DNA of 64,000 nucleotides from Streptomyces caeruleatus (GTDB taxonomy: Bacteria > Actinomycetota > Actinomycetes > Streptomycetales > Streptomycetaceae): the NCBI RefSeq assembly GCF_001514235.1, contig NZ_KQ948927.1, forward strand, positions 648,474 through 712,473, read 5' to 3'. Below, piece by piece: positions 8,829-18,308 of this stretch (positions within the stretch are counted from its first letter, which is position 1; each line of letters starts with the position of its first letter). Position numbers and translations under genes: made by a program. The notes below the pieces were generated by a model. That model had not been told where the DNA came from. It ran no database searches and saw only the letters and a list, made by a program, of their open reading frames with translations.

Positions 8829-10181
8829 ATGAAGAGCAGCATTCGCAGAAGCAGGCGCGCCGCCGTGGCCGTCGCTCTGGGTTCCGTCCTCGCCCTGACC
8901 GCCACCGCCTGCGGTGACGACGGCAGCGGCGGCGGGGGCGGCGACAGCGGCGCCGAGGGCAGCGGCAAGGGAGAGATCGTCTTCTGGGACAACAACGGCG
9001 GTGTCCGCACCGACAGCTGGAAGGAGATCATCGCCGACTTCGAGAAGGCGAACCCGGACATCAAGGTCGAGTACGTCGGGATCCCGTCCACCGACTACCA
9101 GTCCAAGGTGGACACCGCCATCCAGGGCGGCGGCCTGCCGGACGTCGGCGGCGTCGGCGCGGCGATGCTCGCCGGCTTCGCCGCGCAGAACGCGCTGGAG
9201 CCGCTGGACGACCGGCTCGCCAAGTCCTCCCTGAACGGCAAGCTCAACGAGGACATGGTCACCTCGTTGAAGGCCGCGGGCGGCGGCGACGACAAGCTGT
9301 ACTCGATACCGACCTCCGCGAACAACGGCGTGCTGTACTACCGCACCGACCTGTTCAAGAAGGCCGGGCTGGCGGAGCCGACCACGTGGGACAACTTCTA
9401 CACGGCCGCGGAGAAGCTCACCGACTCCGGCAAGAACGAGTTCGGTTACACCATCCGCGGTGGCGCCGGTTCCATCGCGCAGGCCCTGGACGCGATGTAC
9501 GGGCAGTCCGGGATCACCTCCTTCTGGGTGGCCGGCGGGGAGAAGACGACCGTCAACGACCCGAAGAACGTGGCCGCGCTGGAGAAGTACGCCGCGCTCT
9601 ACAAGAAGGTCACTCCGGCCGCCGACCTCAACAACGACTTCACCAAGATGGTCGCCCAGTGGGATTCCGGCACGATCGGGATGCTGAACCACAACCTGGG
9701 GTCGTACCAGGACCATGTGAAGGCGCTCGGCACGGACAAGTTCCGGGGTATTCCGCAGCCGGTCGGCTCCGCCGGTAAGCGGGTTCAGGTGTCCAACCCC
9801 GTTGACGGGATGGGGCTGTTCAAGAGCTCCAAGAACAAGGAAGCCGCCTGGAAGTTCATCGAGTTCGCCACGTCGAAGGCGGAGAACTCGAAGTTCAACG
9901 AGGCGGCGGGGCAGGTGCCGTCCAACAACGACGCGGCCAAGGATGCGTGGATCTCCAAGGCCGAGCCCACGAAGTTGGCTGCCGCCGCGTTGACGGACGG
10001 GTCGACGACGATTGTGCAGCTGCCGTACTACCTGCCCGACTGGAACACCATTTCCAAGGCCGACAACGAGCCGAACTTCCAGAAGGTGCTGAACGGGGAC
10101 CTCAGTGCCAAGGAGTTCCTGGACACGATGGCCGGTCAGCTGAACGAGGCTCAGGCCGAGTGGAAGGAAAGGAACGGCTGA
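8829..10181 (+). CDS. Sugar ABC transporter substrate-binding lipoprotein
   Basis: 450-residue extracellular solute-binding protein (family 1). The ATG at 8829 gives an Arg-rich leader, a hydrophobic core and a lipobox-like TATAC with Cys near residue 23, followed by a Gly/Ser/Asp linker. The mature part has the typical IVFWDNN opening and a type 1 binding-protein fold. It sits within the pectinase genes and downstream of two orphan permeases (6-1822), so it is the probable ligand-capture subunit of that importer. It lies apart from the permeases because enzyme genes are interposed. Confidence 0.92.
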   Translation: MKSSIRRSRRAAVAVALGSVLALTATACGDDGSGGGGGDSGAEGSGKGEIVFWDNNGGVRTDSWKEIIADFEKANPDIKVEYVGIPSTDYQSKVDTAIQGGGLPDVGGVGAAMLAGFAAQNALEPLDDRLAKSSLNGKLNEDMVTSLKAAGGGDDKLYSIPTSANNGVLYYRTDLFKKAGLAEPTTWDNFYTAAEKLTDSGKNEFGYTIRGGAGSIAQALDAMYGQSGITSFWVAGGEKTTVNDPKNVAALEKYAALYKKVTPAADLNNDFTKMVAQWDSGTIGMLNHNLGSYQDHVKALGTDKFRGIPQPVGSAGKRVQVSNPVDGMGLFKSSKNKEAAWKFIEFATSKAENSKFNEAAGQVPSNNDAAKDAWISKAEPTKLAAAALTDGSTTIVQLPYYLPDWNTISKADNEPNFQKVLNGDLSAKEFLDTMAGQLNEAQAEWKERNG

Positions 10182-10223
10182 GAGGTCGGTGGCTTTCTCT
10201 GTGCGACCGGCCGCGGGTTGTGT

Positions 10224-10251
10224 GGCTGGTCGCGCAGTTCCCCGCGCCCCT
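10224..10251 (+). repeat. Dispersed repeat type 1, short variant
   Basis: GGCTGGTCGCGCAGTTCCCC followed by GCGCCCCT: the same ends as repeat type 1 but lacking the central GCGGCGGAGCCGCA part. It lies between the binding-protein stop and the next start. The same short form occurs inverted at 41480-41506. Confidence 0.7.
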
Positions 10252-10287
10252 AGGTGGGACAACTCACCCCTGCTGAAAGGCACCGCT

Positions 10288-11088
10288 GTGTCTCTTACCC
10301 GCAGACAGGTCAGTCTGGCGGCCCTCGCCGCCGCCCCCCTCGCCCTCGCGGTCACCGGTACCGCCCAAGCAGCGCAGCGCCATCGCACCCGCACTGTCTT
10401 CATCGCCGGCGACTCCACCGCCGCCCAGAAATACGCCGACGCCGCCCCGGAGACCGGGTGGGGCATGGCGTTCCCCTTCTTCTTGCGCAAGAACCTGCTC
10501 GTCTCCAATCACGCGGTGAACGGGCGTAGTTCGAAGAGCTTCGTCGACGAAGGCCGACTCGACGCCATTCTCCAGGCCATCCAGCCCGGTGACCTGCTGC
10601 TGATCCAGTTCGCGCACAACGACGAGAAGGTCGCCGATCCGACCCGGTACACCGAGCCCTGGACGACGTACCAGGACTATCTGCGGCTGTACGTCGAGGG
10701 CGCTCGGGCTCGTGGTGCGCGGCCGGTGCTGGCCACCGCTGTGGAGCGGCGGAAGTTCGACGCCGACGGCAACGCCGTGCCGACCCACGGCGACTATCCG
10801 GTGGCGATGCGTGCGCTCGCGCAGGAGGAGCGGGTCACGCTGCTCGACGTCCAGGCCCTGTCCCTCGCGCTGTGGCAGCGGATCGGGGTCGAGGGGACGA
10901 AGACGTACTTCAACTGGACGGCGACGGAGCAGGACAACACGCACTTCAATCCGCCGGGCGCCATCGCCGTGGCGCGTCTCGTGGCACGGGAGCTGCTGCG
11001 GACGCGTGTGCTCGCCCCGCAGGACGTGCGCCGGCTCGGCGAGGAGATCCCGGAGACCTGGATCACCTGGCCGCAGGCCGCCGCGTAA
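10288..11088 (+). CDS. Rhamnogalacturonan acetylesterase, SGNH/GDSL (CE12-like)
   Basis: 266-residue secreted SGNH hydrolase expected to remove acetyl groups from pectin (rhamnogalacturonan). GTG 10288 is preceded by GAAAGG at 10275-10280 and gives a twin-arginine-type leader (LTRRQVSLAALAAA). Block I is FIAGDST with the Ser nucleophile near residue 39, block II is the GRSSKSF region, block III is QFAHND, and the DNTHFN segment supplies the Asp-His pair. Deacetylation would open the substrate to the neighbouring lyases. Confidence 0.9.
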   Translation: MSLTRRQVSLAALAAAPLALAVTGTAQAAQRHRTRTVFIAGDSTAAQKYADAAPETGWGMAFPFFLRKNLLVSNHAVNGRSSKSFVDEGRLDAILQAIQPGDLLLIQFAHNDEKVADPTRYTEPWTTYQDYLRLYVEGARARGARPVLATAVERRKFDADGNAVPTHGDYPVAMRALAQEERVTLLDVQALSLALWQRIGVEGTKTYFNWTATEQDNTHFNPPGAIAVARLVARELLRTRVLAPQDVRRLGEEIPETWITWPQAAA

Positions 11089-11121
11089 CCATCCCCGAAC
11101 CGCAGAAAAGAGAACCGCACA

Positions 11122-12435
11122 ATGAACGCACATGTATGGCATGGGCATGTCACAGCAAAGTCCGCTGTGCTGATCGGCTGCACCGCGCTCGTTCTCGGTC
11201 TCACCGGCGCCAGCGCCGAGGCGGGCCCCCGCGAGCTCGGCCGGCAGGTGCTCGGCGCGAACGACGGCTGGGGGTCGGAGGGCGCCGGGACGACCGGCGG
11301 GTCGGCCGCCGACGCCGAGCACGTGTACACCGTCACCACCTGGGCGGAGTTCAAGGCCGCGCTGAAGGCCGGCGGTGACGCCCCGAAGATCATCAAGGTC
11401 AAGGGCATGATCGACGCCGTCTCCGAGGGCTGCGAGGCCTTCGTCACCGACGGCTACGACCTCCAGCAGTACCTCAAGGACTACGACCCGGCCGTCTGGG
11501 GCAACGACGAGGTCGCCAGCGGCCCGCAGGAGGACGCCCGGGTCGCCTCCGCCGCCAAGCAGGACACCGAGATCAAGGCCAACGTCCCCAGCAACACCAC
11601 CATCGTCGGCGTCGGCCAGAACTCCGGCATCCTCGGCGGCAGCCTCCAGATCAAGGGCGTCTCGAACGTCATCATGCGCAACCTCACCATCGAGGCGCCG
11701 CTGGACTGCTTCCCCAAGTGGGACCCGACCGACGACAACAAGACCGGAGCCTGGAACTCCGAGTACGACGCCGTGGTCGTCTACGGAACCGACCATGTGT
11801 GGCTCGACCACAACACGTTCACCGACGGGCGCTACCCCGACAGCGAGCGGCCGGTCTACTTCGGCAAGGTCTTCCAGCAGCACGACGGGCTGACGGACAT
11901 CGTGCGCGGCTCCAACTACGTGACCGTGTCCTGGAACCGCTACCAGGACCACGACAAGAACATGCTGATCGGAAACAGTGACGGCCTCGCCACCACCGAC
12001 AGCGGCAAGCTCAAGGTCACCATGCACCACAACCGCTTCGAGGGCATCCTCCAGCGCTCCCCGCGCGTGCGGTTCGGACAGGTCGACGTCTACAACAACC
12101 ACTACGTGGTGACCGAGGAACAGAAGGACGACTACTACGTCTTCGGCGTCGGCATCTCCTCGCAGCTGCACGCCAGCGACAACGCCGTCTCGCTGCCGGC
12201 CGGCGCGAGCGTCGGCAAGGTCCTGAAGAAGTGGAACGAGTCGCCGCTGACGGCCGAGAACAACTACGTCAACGGCAAGTTGACCGACCTCATCGCCGTC
12301 CACAACGCCGAGATCCCGGGGGAGACCCTCCAGTCCGGCGCGGGTTGGAAGCCGACCCTGCGGACCAAGGTCGACAACCCCAAGGCACTGCCGGGGATCC
12401 TCAACCGCTGCGCGGGCGCCGGCCGCCTGCACTGA
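11122..12435 (+). CDS. Secreted pectate lyase, family PL1
   Basis: 437-residue PL1 lyase closely similar in plan to the one at 1819 and probably a paralogue. A signal peptide ends near the ASAEAG segment (about residue 34). The GTTGGS motif opens the beta-helix, VWLDHN lies near residue 226 and RSPRVRFG (R-x-P-x-x-R) near residue 311. Conserved cysteines flank the DCFPKWDPT loop. ATG 11122 has AAAAGAGAA upstream and lies 33 bases after the esterase stop. It lacks the repeat-derived linker of its paralogue. Confidence 0.92.
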   Translation: MNAHVWHGHVTAKSAVLIGCTALVLGLTGASAEAGPRELGRQVLGANDGWGSEGAGTTGGSAADAEHVYTVTTWAEFKAALKAGGDAPKIIKVKGMIDAVSEGCEAFVTDGYDLQQYLKDYDPAVWGNDEVASGPQEDARVASAAKQDTEIKANVPSNTTIVGVGQNSGILGGSLQIKGVSNVIMRNLTIEAPLDCFPKWDPTDDNKTGAWNSEYDAVVVYGTDHVWLDHNTFTDGRYPDSERPVYFGKVFQQHDGLTDIVRGSNYVTVSWNRYQDHDKNMLIGNSDGLATTDSGKLKVTMHHNRFEGILQRSPRVRFGQVDVYNNHYVVTEEQKDDYYVFGVGISSQLHASDNAVSLPAGASVGKVLKKWNESPLTAENNYVNGKLTDLIAVHNAEIPGETLQSGAGWKPTLRTKVDNPKALPGILNRCAGAGRLH

Positions 12436-12491
12436 CCCACCGCCGCCGGGCCGGGGCGCGCAGCCCCGGCCCACTGCGAAGGAGCACCCGC

Positions 12492-13628
12492 ATGCCCTCG
12501 CCCCACCGCCGACTCCCCGTGTCCCTGTCCAGAAGGGGGTTCCTGCTCGCGAGCGCCGGAGCCGGAGCCGCCGTCGCGGTCGCGTCGGTCCCCGCCCGAG
12601 CCGCCGCCCGACCCCGCCCCCTCGGCCGCTACGGCTCCCCGGCCGCCCGCCTGACCCCGCAGACCCTGTACGTCGACGCGTCCGGCCAGGGCGACTTCAC
12701 CTCCGTCCAGGCCGCCGTCACCGCCGCCGGCGGCAGCGGCTGGACGCTGGTCATCGCGCCGGGGACGTACCGGGAGACCGTCGCCGTCGACGTGACCCGT
12801 ACGGAGATGACCTGGCTCGGCGCCGGTGACGACCCGCGTGACGTCGTCATCGTCTACGACAACGCCGCCGGGACGCCGAAGCCCGGCGGCGGCACCTACG
12901 GCACCACCGGCTCCGCCACCACCCTCGTCCAGGCCGCCGGCTTCACGGCCCACCGCATCACCTTCGCCAACGACTGGCTGCGCGCCGACCACCCCGGCGT
13001 CTCCGGCACCCAGGCCGTCGCCATCAAGGTGCAGGGCGACCGCGCCGCCTTCCACCACTGCCACTTCCTCGGCCACCAGGACACCCTGTACGCCGACTCG
13101 ATGGCCCTGACCGCCTTCGCCCGCCAGTACTACTCCCACTGCTATGCCGAGGGCGACGTCGACTTCGTCTTCGGCCGGGCCACCGCCGTCTACGAGCACT
13201 GCCACTTCCGGACCCTGACCCGCACCGACCTGGCCTCGGCGCCGTACGGCTTCGTCTTCGCGCCCTCGACGGCGGGCGCCAACCCGCTCGGCTACCTGGT
13301 CACCGGGAGCCGTGTCAGCAGCGAGTCCCCCGACGCCTACTACAAGCTGGCCCGGCCCTGGGTGCCGAGCTCCGACACCACCGCCCGGCCCTCGCTCGTG
13401 GTGCGGGACACCTGGCTGGGCCCCGGCATCGACGCGGTCGCGCCCTACGCCAACATGTCGGACGCCTTCCCCTGGCAGAACCAGCGCTTCGCCGAGTACC
13501 GCAACACCGGCCCGGGCGCCCGGATCACCGTCCCGGAGAACCGGCCCCAACTCGCCCGCGAGCAGGCCGAGTCGGTGACCCGAGAGGCCTACCTCGGCGA
13601 CTGGCGGCCATGGCGGGAGGGGTGCTGA
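12492..13628 (+). CDS. Secreted pectin methylesterase (CE8)
   Basis: 378-residue pectinesterase that would release methanol from methylated polygalacturonate. ATG 12492, with GGAG at 12481-12484, gives a clear twin-arginine signal (LSRRGFLLASAGAG). The CE8 beta-helix carries QAVAIK (oxyanion Gln), GHQDTL with the acid/base Asp (about 195), GDVDFVFG with the nucleophile (about 221) and ARPW (about 285). The stop is one base before the next pectinesterase start, and the two are tandem paralogues. Confidence 0.92.
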   Translation: MPSPHRRLPVSLSRRGFLLASAGAGAAVAVASVPARAAARPRPLGRYGSPAARLTPQTLYVDASGQGDFTSVQAAVTAAGGSGWTLVIAPGTYRETVAVDVTRTEMTWLGAGDDPRDVVIVYDNAAGTPKPGGGTYGTTGSATTLVQAAGFTAHRITFANDWLRADHPGVSGTQAVAIKVQGDRAAFHHCHFLGHQDTLYADSMALTAFARQYYSHCYAEGDVDFVFGRATAVYEHCHFRTLTRTDLASAPYGFVFAPSTAGANPLGYLVTGSRVSSESPDAYYKLARPWVPSSDTTARPSLVVRDTWLGPGIDAVAPYANMSDAFPWQNQRFAEYRNTGPGARITVPENRPQLAREQAESVTREAYLGDWRPWREGC

Positions 13629-13629
13629 C

Positions 13630-14676
13630 ATGCTGGGCAGACGCACCCTCCTCGCCGGCGTCACGGCCGGACTCGCCGTCGCCGTCGCCGGCGGCCGGCC
13701 CGCCTTCGCCGAGACGCCGCGCGCAGGCCGCCGGGTCCTGCACGTCCGCCCCGGCGACTCCGTCCAGGCGGCCGTGGACGCGGTGGACGGGCCCGGCCGG
13801 ACGATCGTCGTGCACCCGGGGACCTATCGCGAGGTCGTCCAAGTCCCCGTCAGCGCCGTCGATTTGACGCTGCGCGGCGCCTCCCGCGACCCGCGTGACG
13901 CCGTCATCGTCTTCGACAACGCCAACGGCACCCCCAAGCCCGACGGCTCGGGCACCTACGGCACCGCGGGCTCCGCCACCTTCAGCTCGGCGGCGCCCGG
14001 ACTCACCGTCCGCGACCTCACCCTGGCCAACGACTGGCTGCGCGCCGACCACCCGGACATCACGGGGACCCAGGCCGTCGCCGCGTACCTCACCGGCGAC
14101 CGCACCCACTTCGAGAACGTCCGCCTCCTCGCCCACCAGGACACCCTCTTCGTCGACACGTCCGCGCTCGACGCCTTCGACCGGCAGTACTTCCACCGCT
14201 GCCACATCGAGGGCGACGTCGACTTCGTCTTCGGCCGGGCCACGGCAGTCTTCGAGGAGTGCCACTTCCACACCCTCCAGCGGGACGTCGACTTCACCCC
14301 CAAGGGCATGGTCTTCGCCCCGTCCACCGCCCGCGCCAACCCGTACGGCATCCTCGCCCTCCGCTCCCGCATCACCTCCGGCGCCGAGGACGGGGCGTAC
14401 AAGCTGGCCCGGCCGTGGGTGCCGACGTACGAGACGAGCGCGTGGCCGTCGCTGGTCGTGCGGGACACCCGGATCGGGCCGGGGATCGACCCCGTCGCGC
14501 CTTACACCAACATGCGGGAGGCGTACCCCTGGCAGACCATGCGCTTCCGGGAGCACCGCAACACGGGCCAGGGAGCGGTGATCACGGTTCCGGAGAACCG
14601 GCCTCAACTGGCCTCTGCCGAGGCCGAGGCGCATACCAAGGAGACCTACCTGCGCGGCTGGCGGCCCCATGCGTAG
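13630..14676 (+). CDS. Secreted pectin methylesterase (CE8), paralogue
   Basis: 348-residue CE8 enzyme. A twin-arginine leader (GRRTLLAG) precedes the beta-helix, which keeps all catalytic motifs: QAVAAY, AHQDTL (about 168), GDVDFVFG (about 194) and ARPW. It is shorter than the upstream paralogue because the N-terminal linker is reduced. ATG 13630 follows the previous stop by one base, and the end overlaps the next ATG (14669) by 8 bases. Duplication within the operon suggests specialisation on differently methylated pectins; that is inference. Confidence 0.92.
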   Translation: MLGRRTLLAGVTAGLAVAVAGGRPAFAETPRAGRRVLHVRPGDSVQAAVDAVDGPGRTIVVHPGTYREVVQVPVSAVDLTLRGASRDPRDAVIVFDNANGTPKPDGSGTYGTAGSATFSSAAPGLTVRDLTLANDWLRADHPDITGTQAVAAYLTGDRTHFENVRLLAHQDTLFVDTSALDAFDRQYFHRCHIEGDVDFVFGRATAVFEECHFHTLQRDVDFTPKGMVFAPSTARANPYGILALRSRITSGAEDGAYKLARPWVPTYETSAWPSLVVRDTRIGPGIDPVAPYTNMREAYPWQTMRFREHRNTGQGAVITVPENRPQLASAEAEAHTKETYLRGWRPHA

Positions 14677-15916
14677 AGCCGCCGCCCTCCTCGCGTGCGC
14701 CTGCCTCGTTGGGGCCGCCGCGCCGGCCTCCGCCGCCGAGCGCGGCCCCGCCGGCTGGGGCGCCGGCACCACCGGTGGCGCGGGCGGCACGACCTGGACC
14801 GTGCACACCCGCGCCGAGCTCAAGGAGGCCCTGGCGGGCGGCGGCGACCCGACCGCGCCCAAGGTGATCCACGTCGTCGGCGCCATCAACGGACACGAGA
14901 GCGACGACGGTTCGCTGCTCGGGGAGCAGGACTACGCGCCCGGGTACGACCTGGCGAAGTACATGTCCTGCTTCGGCGAGGACGGTGCCGAGTGGTCGGA
15001 CACCCGCCACGACTACTGCAAACAGCAGCGCCGGCTCCGGCAGACCGGGTCGAACAAGGAGAAGGCGCAGATCCAGCTGACCGTGCCGAGCAACACCACG
15101 CTGGTGGGTACGGGTGACGACGCCCGGCTCCTCGGGGTCTTCCTGACCGTCAACACCGGCACGAACATCGTGGTCAGGAACCTTCGACTCGAAGCACCCG
15201 TCGACCACTTCACCAGCTGGTCACCGGACGACGGCACCCAGGGCAACTGGAACGCCCGCTTCGACGCGCTGACGGTCATCACCGGCAAGAACCTCTGGAT
15301 CGACCACTGCACCTTCACCGACGGCCGCTTCCCCGACCGCACCGCCCCCCTCGGCTTCCACGGCGAACGCGTCCAGCGTCACGACGGGCTGCTGGACATC
15401 GAGGACGGCTCCGACTTCGTCACCGTCTCCGACAGCCGTTTCGAGGACCACGACAAGGCGATCCTCGTCGGCTCCGGCGACGGACGCGGTGACCGGGACC
15501 GGGGGCATCTGAAGGTGACGTTCCTCCGCAACCTGTTCGAAGACATCGTGCAGCGCGGGCCCCGCGTCCGCTTCGGGCAGGTGCACGTCGTCAACAACCT
15601 GTACGTGTCCCGGGGCCGGGCCCCTCTCTACGCCCTCGGCGTCGGCGTCGAGTCGGCGCTCTACTCCGAGCGCAACGTCTTCCGGCACGACGCGATCCTC
15701 GCCGCCTACGGAGGCGAACGCTTCCACGACACCGGCTCCTGGCTCGACCGCCGTCCGGCCCGTCTGGAAGCGGCGGCCGCCGGTCTCGGCCTGACCGACG
15801 ACGTGGGCTGGGACCCGGCCGACGTGTACGACTACCGGCCGCTCACCTCCGCCGCGGCGGTCGAGCGCCACGTCCTGACGCACGCCGGCACCGGGAGGCA
15901 GTATGGGCGGCCATGA
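14669..15916 (+). CDS. Secreted pectate lyase, family PL1
   Basis: 415-residue PL1 lyase. A short Sec signal ends near ASAAE (about residue 24), then GAGTTGGAGGTTW, LWIDHCTFTDG near residue 210 and RGPRVRFGQVH near residue 295 complete the catalytic set. Compared with the other two PL1 enzymes it has an extra Cys-containing loop (YMSCFGEDG through HDYCK). The start overlaps the pectinesterase end and the stop overlaps the hydrolase start at 15903, so it is mid-operon. Confidence 0.92.
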   Translation: MRRAAALLACACLVGAAAPASAAERGPAGWGAGTTGGAGGTTWTVHTRAELKEALAGGGDPTAPKVIHVVGAINGHESDDGSLLGEQDYAPGYDLAKYMSCFGEDGAEWSDTRHDYCKQQRRLRQTGSNKEKAQIQLTVPSNTTLVGTGDDARLLGVFLTVNTGTNIVVRNLRLEAPVDHFTSWSPDDGTQGNWNARFDALTVITGKNLWIDHCTFTDGRFPDRTAPLGFHGERVQRHDGLLDIEDGSDFVTVSDSRFEDHDKAILVGSGDGRGDRDRGHLKVTFLRNLFEDIVQRGPRVRFGQVHVVNNLYVSRGRAPLYALGVGVESALYSERNVFRHDAILAAYGGERFHDTGSWLDRRPARLEAAAAGLGLTDDVGWDPADVYDYRPLTSAAAVERHVLTHAGTGRQYGRP

Positions 15917-17060
15917 CGCCCTCGGGCGCAGGGCTTTCATGGTGGGCGCCGGAGCGGCCGTCCTGGCCGGGGGAGCGGTGAGCCCCGCGGAGGCCGGGGT
16001 GGTGGACGGCCCGCTGCCCGACTTCCACCCGGCGCTCAAGGCGCGGCTGAACTTCCCGCTCGCCTGGGGGACTTCACCGGTCCGCGACTTCGGGTCCTGG
16101 CGGCGCGCGGCCCGCGCCAAGGTCGAGGCGCATCTCCTCGTCGACCGCGAGGACGGGACGCCGTACGCCCCCCAGTTCACCGACGCGGACCAAGGTGACG
16201 GCTACACAGGGGAGTTGGTCACCCTCTCCCTCACCCGCCACGAACGCGTCCGCGCCGCCCTCCTCACCCCGGACGGACCCGGACCGTTCCCCGCCGTGCT
16301 GCTGCTGCACGACCACGGGGCGAAGTTCGACATCGGCAAGGAGAAGCTGGTCCGGCCCTGGTACGACGACACCCGGCTCGTCTCCGCGCAGGCCTGGGCC
16401 GACAAGTACTTCAGCGGGCGGTTCGTCGGCGACGAGCTCGCCCGGCGCGGCTACGTCGTGCTGTGCGCGGACGCGCTCGGCTGGGGCGACCGGGGGCCGC
16501 TCACCTACGACCAACAGCAGGCCCTCGCCTCCAACTTCTTCAACCTCGGCTCCTCGCTCGCCGGACTCATGGCCCGCGAGGACGCCCGGGCCGCCGGGTT
16601 CCTGGCGGGCCTCGACCGCGTGGACGCACACCGCGTCGCGGCCCTCGGGTTCTCCATGGGCGCCTACCGCGCCTGGCAGACCGCCGCGCTGACGGACGTC
16701 GTCGCGGCCACCGCCGCCGTCTGCTGGATGACCGGCCTGAAGGAAATGATGGTGCCCGGCAACAACACCCTGCGCGGGCAGTCGTCGTACTACATGCTCC
16801 ACCCGGGGCTTCCCCGGTTCCTCGACTTCCCCGACGTGGCGAGCATCGCCGCACCCAGGCCGATGCTGTTCTTCGACGGCGGGCTGGACCCGCTGTTCCC
16901 CGCCGACGGCGTCCGCGCGGCCCACGACAAGCTGCGCGCCGTCTGGCGTTCCCGCCACGCCGAGGAGCGGTTGCACCTGAAGACCTGGCCCGACCTCGGC
17001 CACGTCTTCGTCGACCGCATGCAGGAAGAGGCCTTCACCTGGCTCGACGCCGTCCTGTGA
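15903..17060 (+). CDS. Secreted alpha/beta hydrolase (dienelactone-hydrolase-like esterase)
   Basis: 385-residue predicted esterase. A twin-arginine leader (GRRAFMVGAGA) directs export. The alpha/beta core has a HDHGAKFDIGKEK oxyanion region, GFSMGAYR (G-x-S-x-G, Ser near 250), FDGGLDPLF with the candidate Asp and DLGHVF with the His near 365. It resembles the acetyl-xylan/glucuronoyl esterase-like branch of the dienelactone hydrolase superfamily, so an acetyl or feruloyl pectin esterase is a reasonable guess. ATG 15903 overlaps the lyase stop by 14 bases. Confidence 0.78.
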   Translation: MGGHDALGRRAFMVGAGAAVLAGGAVSPAEAGVVDGPLPDFHPALKARLNFPLAWGTSPVRDFGSWRRAARAKVEAHLLVDREDGTPYAPQFTDADQGDGYTGELVTLSLTRHERVRAALLTPDGPGPFPAVLLLHDHGAKFDIGKEKLVRPWYDDTRLVSAQAWADKYFSGRFVGDELARRGYVVLCADALGWGDRGPLTYDQQQALASNFFNLGSSLAGLMAREDARAAGFLAGLDRVDAHRVAALGFSMGAYRAWQTAALTDVVAATAAVCWMTGLKEMMVPGNNTLRGQSSYYMLHPGLPRFLDFPDVASIAAPRPMLFFDGGLDPLFPADGVRAAHDKLRAVWRSRHAEERLHLKTWPDLGHVFVDRMQEEAFTWLDAVL

Positions 17061-17112
17061 ACCCTCGCCTGTGCACCGTCCCCCCGCCCGCACGAGGAAG
17101 GACCCGCACTCC

Positions 17113-18222
17113 ATGTCTCGTACCGCTCTCGCCACCCTGGCGGCCCTCACCCTGGGCGCCGGCCTGGCCGTCCTCCCCACCCAGGCGCAGGCCGCGACCG
17201 TCGTCGTCAGCAACTCGACCGACCTGGCCAACGCCATCAAGAACGCCACCGCCGGCACCGTGATCCAGGTCCGCGGCGGCACCTACTACCCGACGGCCAC
17301 CCTCCAGTCCACGGCCAACGGCACCTCGTCCTCGCCCGTCCAGCTCACCGCGTACGGCTCGGAGACCGTCAAGATCGACGGCTCGAACCTCCCCGACGGC
17401 GACTGGATCTTCAAGCTGACCGCGGACTACTGGAACGTCTCCAACATCACCTTCCAGAACTCCCCGGACAGCGCGGTCGTCTGCCAGTCCTGCACCGGCA
17501 CCAACTGGAACAACATCAAGACCATCAACGGCGGCGACTCCGGCTTCACGCTCACCGGCGACGGGACCGTCAACAACACGGTCAGGAACATCGACTCCTA
17601 CGGGCACTACGACGCCGCCAACCACGGCGAGAACGCCGACGGCATCGCCGTGAAGTTCGGCTCCGGCACCGGCAACCTGATCACAGGCGCCCGCCTGTAC
17701 AACAATTCGGACGACGGTCTGGACTTCTGGTCCTTCTCCTCGCCCGTCACCGTCGAGCACACCTGGGCCATGGGCAACGGCAAGAACCGCTGGTCCGACT
17801 CGGCCTTCGCGGGCGACGGCAACGGCTACAAGCTGGGCGGCGACGGCGAGACCGTCGCCCACGTCATCAACAACTCGGCCGCCTGGGACAACGCCGGCAA
17901 CGGCTTCACCGAGAACAGCAACAAGGGCGCGATCGTCATCAACCGCACCACGGCCTACGCCAACGCCAAGTGGGGCTACTACTTCGCCACCGGCGCCGCC
18001 CGCCTCGGCAAGAACCTCGCCGTCAGCAACGGCGGCGGCTCGGTCAACAAGGGCTCGTCGGTCACCTCGGACGGCAACAACTGGGACTCCGGCATCTCGA
18101 CGCCGTCGTTCGTCTCCACGGACGCCTCGTCGACGTACAACGCCCGCAGCACCAGCGGCACCCTGCCCACGACGAACTTCCTCAAGACGGGCTCGACGAC
18201 CATCGGCGCCACGATGGACTGA
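17113..18222 (+). CDS. Secreted pectate lyase, family PL9
   Basis: 369-residue right-handed beta-helix protein of the Pel9A type. ATG 17113 is favoured by GAGGAAGGA about 10 bases upstream, and the signal peptide ends at AQAA (about residue 30). Calcium-site and catalytic signatures of PL9 are visible: NADGIAVKFG, NNSDDGLDFW (Asp cluster near residue 199) and GNGYKLGG with the candidate catalytic Lys near 237. A close paralogue is at 21589. It is the last gene of the forward pectinase run. Confidence 0.88.
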   Translation: MSRTALATLAALTLGAGLAVLPTQAQAATVVVSNSTDLANAIKNATAGTVIQVRGGTYYPTATLQSTANGTSSSPVQLTAYGSETVKIDGSNLPDGDWIFKLTADYWNVSNITFQNSPDSAVVCQSCTGTNWNNIKTINGGDSGFTLTGDGTVNNTVRNIDSYGHYDAANHGENADGIAVKFGSGTGNLITGARLYNNSDDGLDFWSFSSPVTVEHTWAMGNGKNRWSDSAFAGDGNGYKLGGDGETVAHVINNSAAWDNAGNGFTENSNKGAIVINRTTAYANAKWGYYFATGAARLGKNLAVSNGGGSVNKGSSVTSDGNNWDSGISTPSFVSTDASSTYNARSTSGTLPTTNFLKTGSTTIGATMD

Positions 18223-18308
18223 GCATGGACCGCCTCCCGGGGCGCTTGACCCGTTTTTTGCCCTGCGGGTCTCGCGCTCACCCGGGTGACGCGCGTAGAA
18301 CGTCTGTC

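Noticed and set aside
6333..10508. A very long open frame (about 1390 codons) on the minus strand
   Set aside because: It lies antisense to four well-supported pectinase and transport genes and its translation is low-complexity Val/Gly/Arg. It is a shadow of GC-biased codons, as are similar antisense frames at 3084-4601, 10264-12474 and 30600-32200.
18270..18300. PHO-box-like GCTCACCC before the acid phosphatase
   Set aside because: Only one half-unit is recognisable; the tandem 11-bp repeat expected of a PhoP site is not present.
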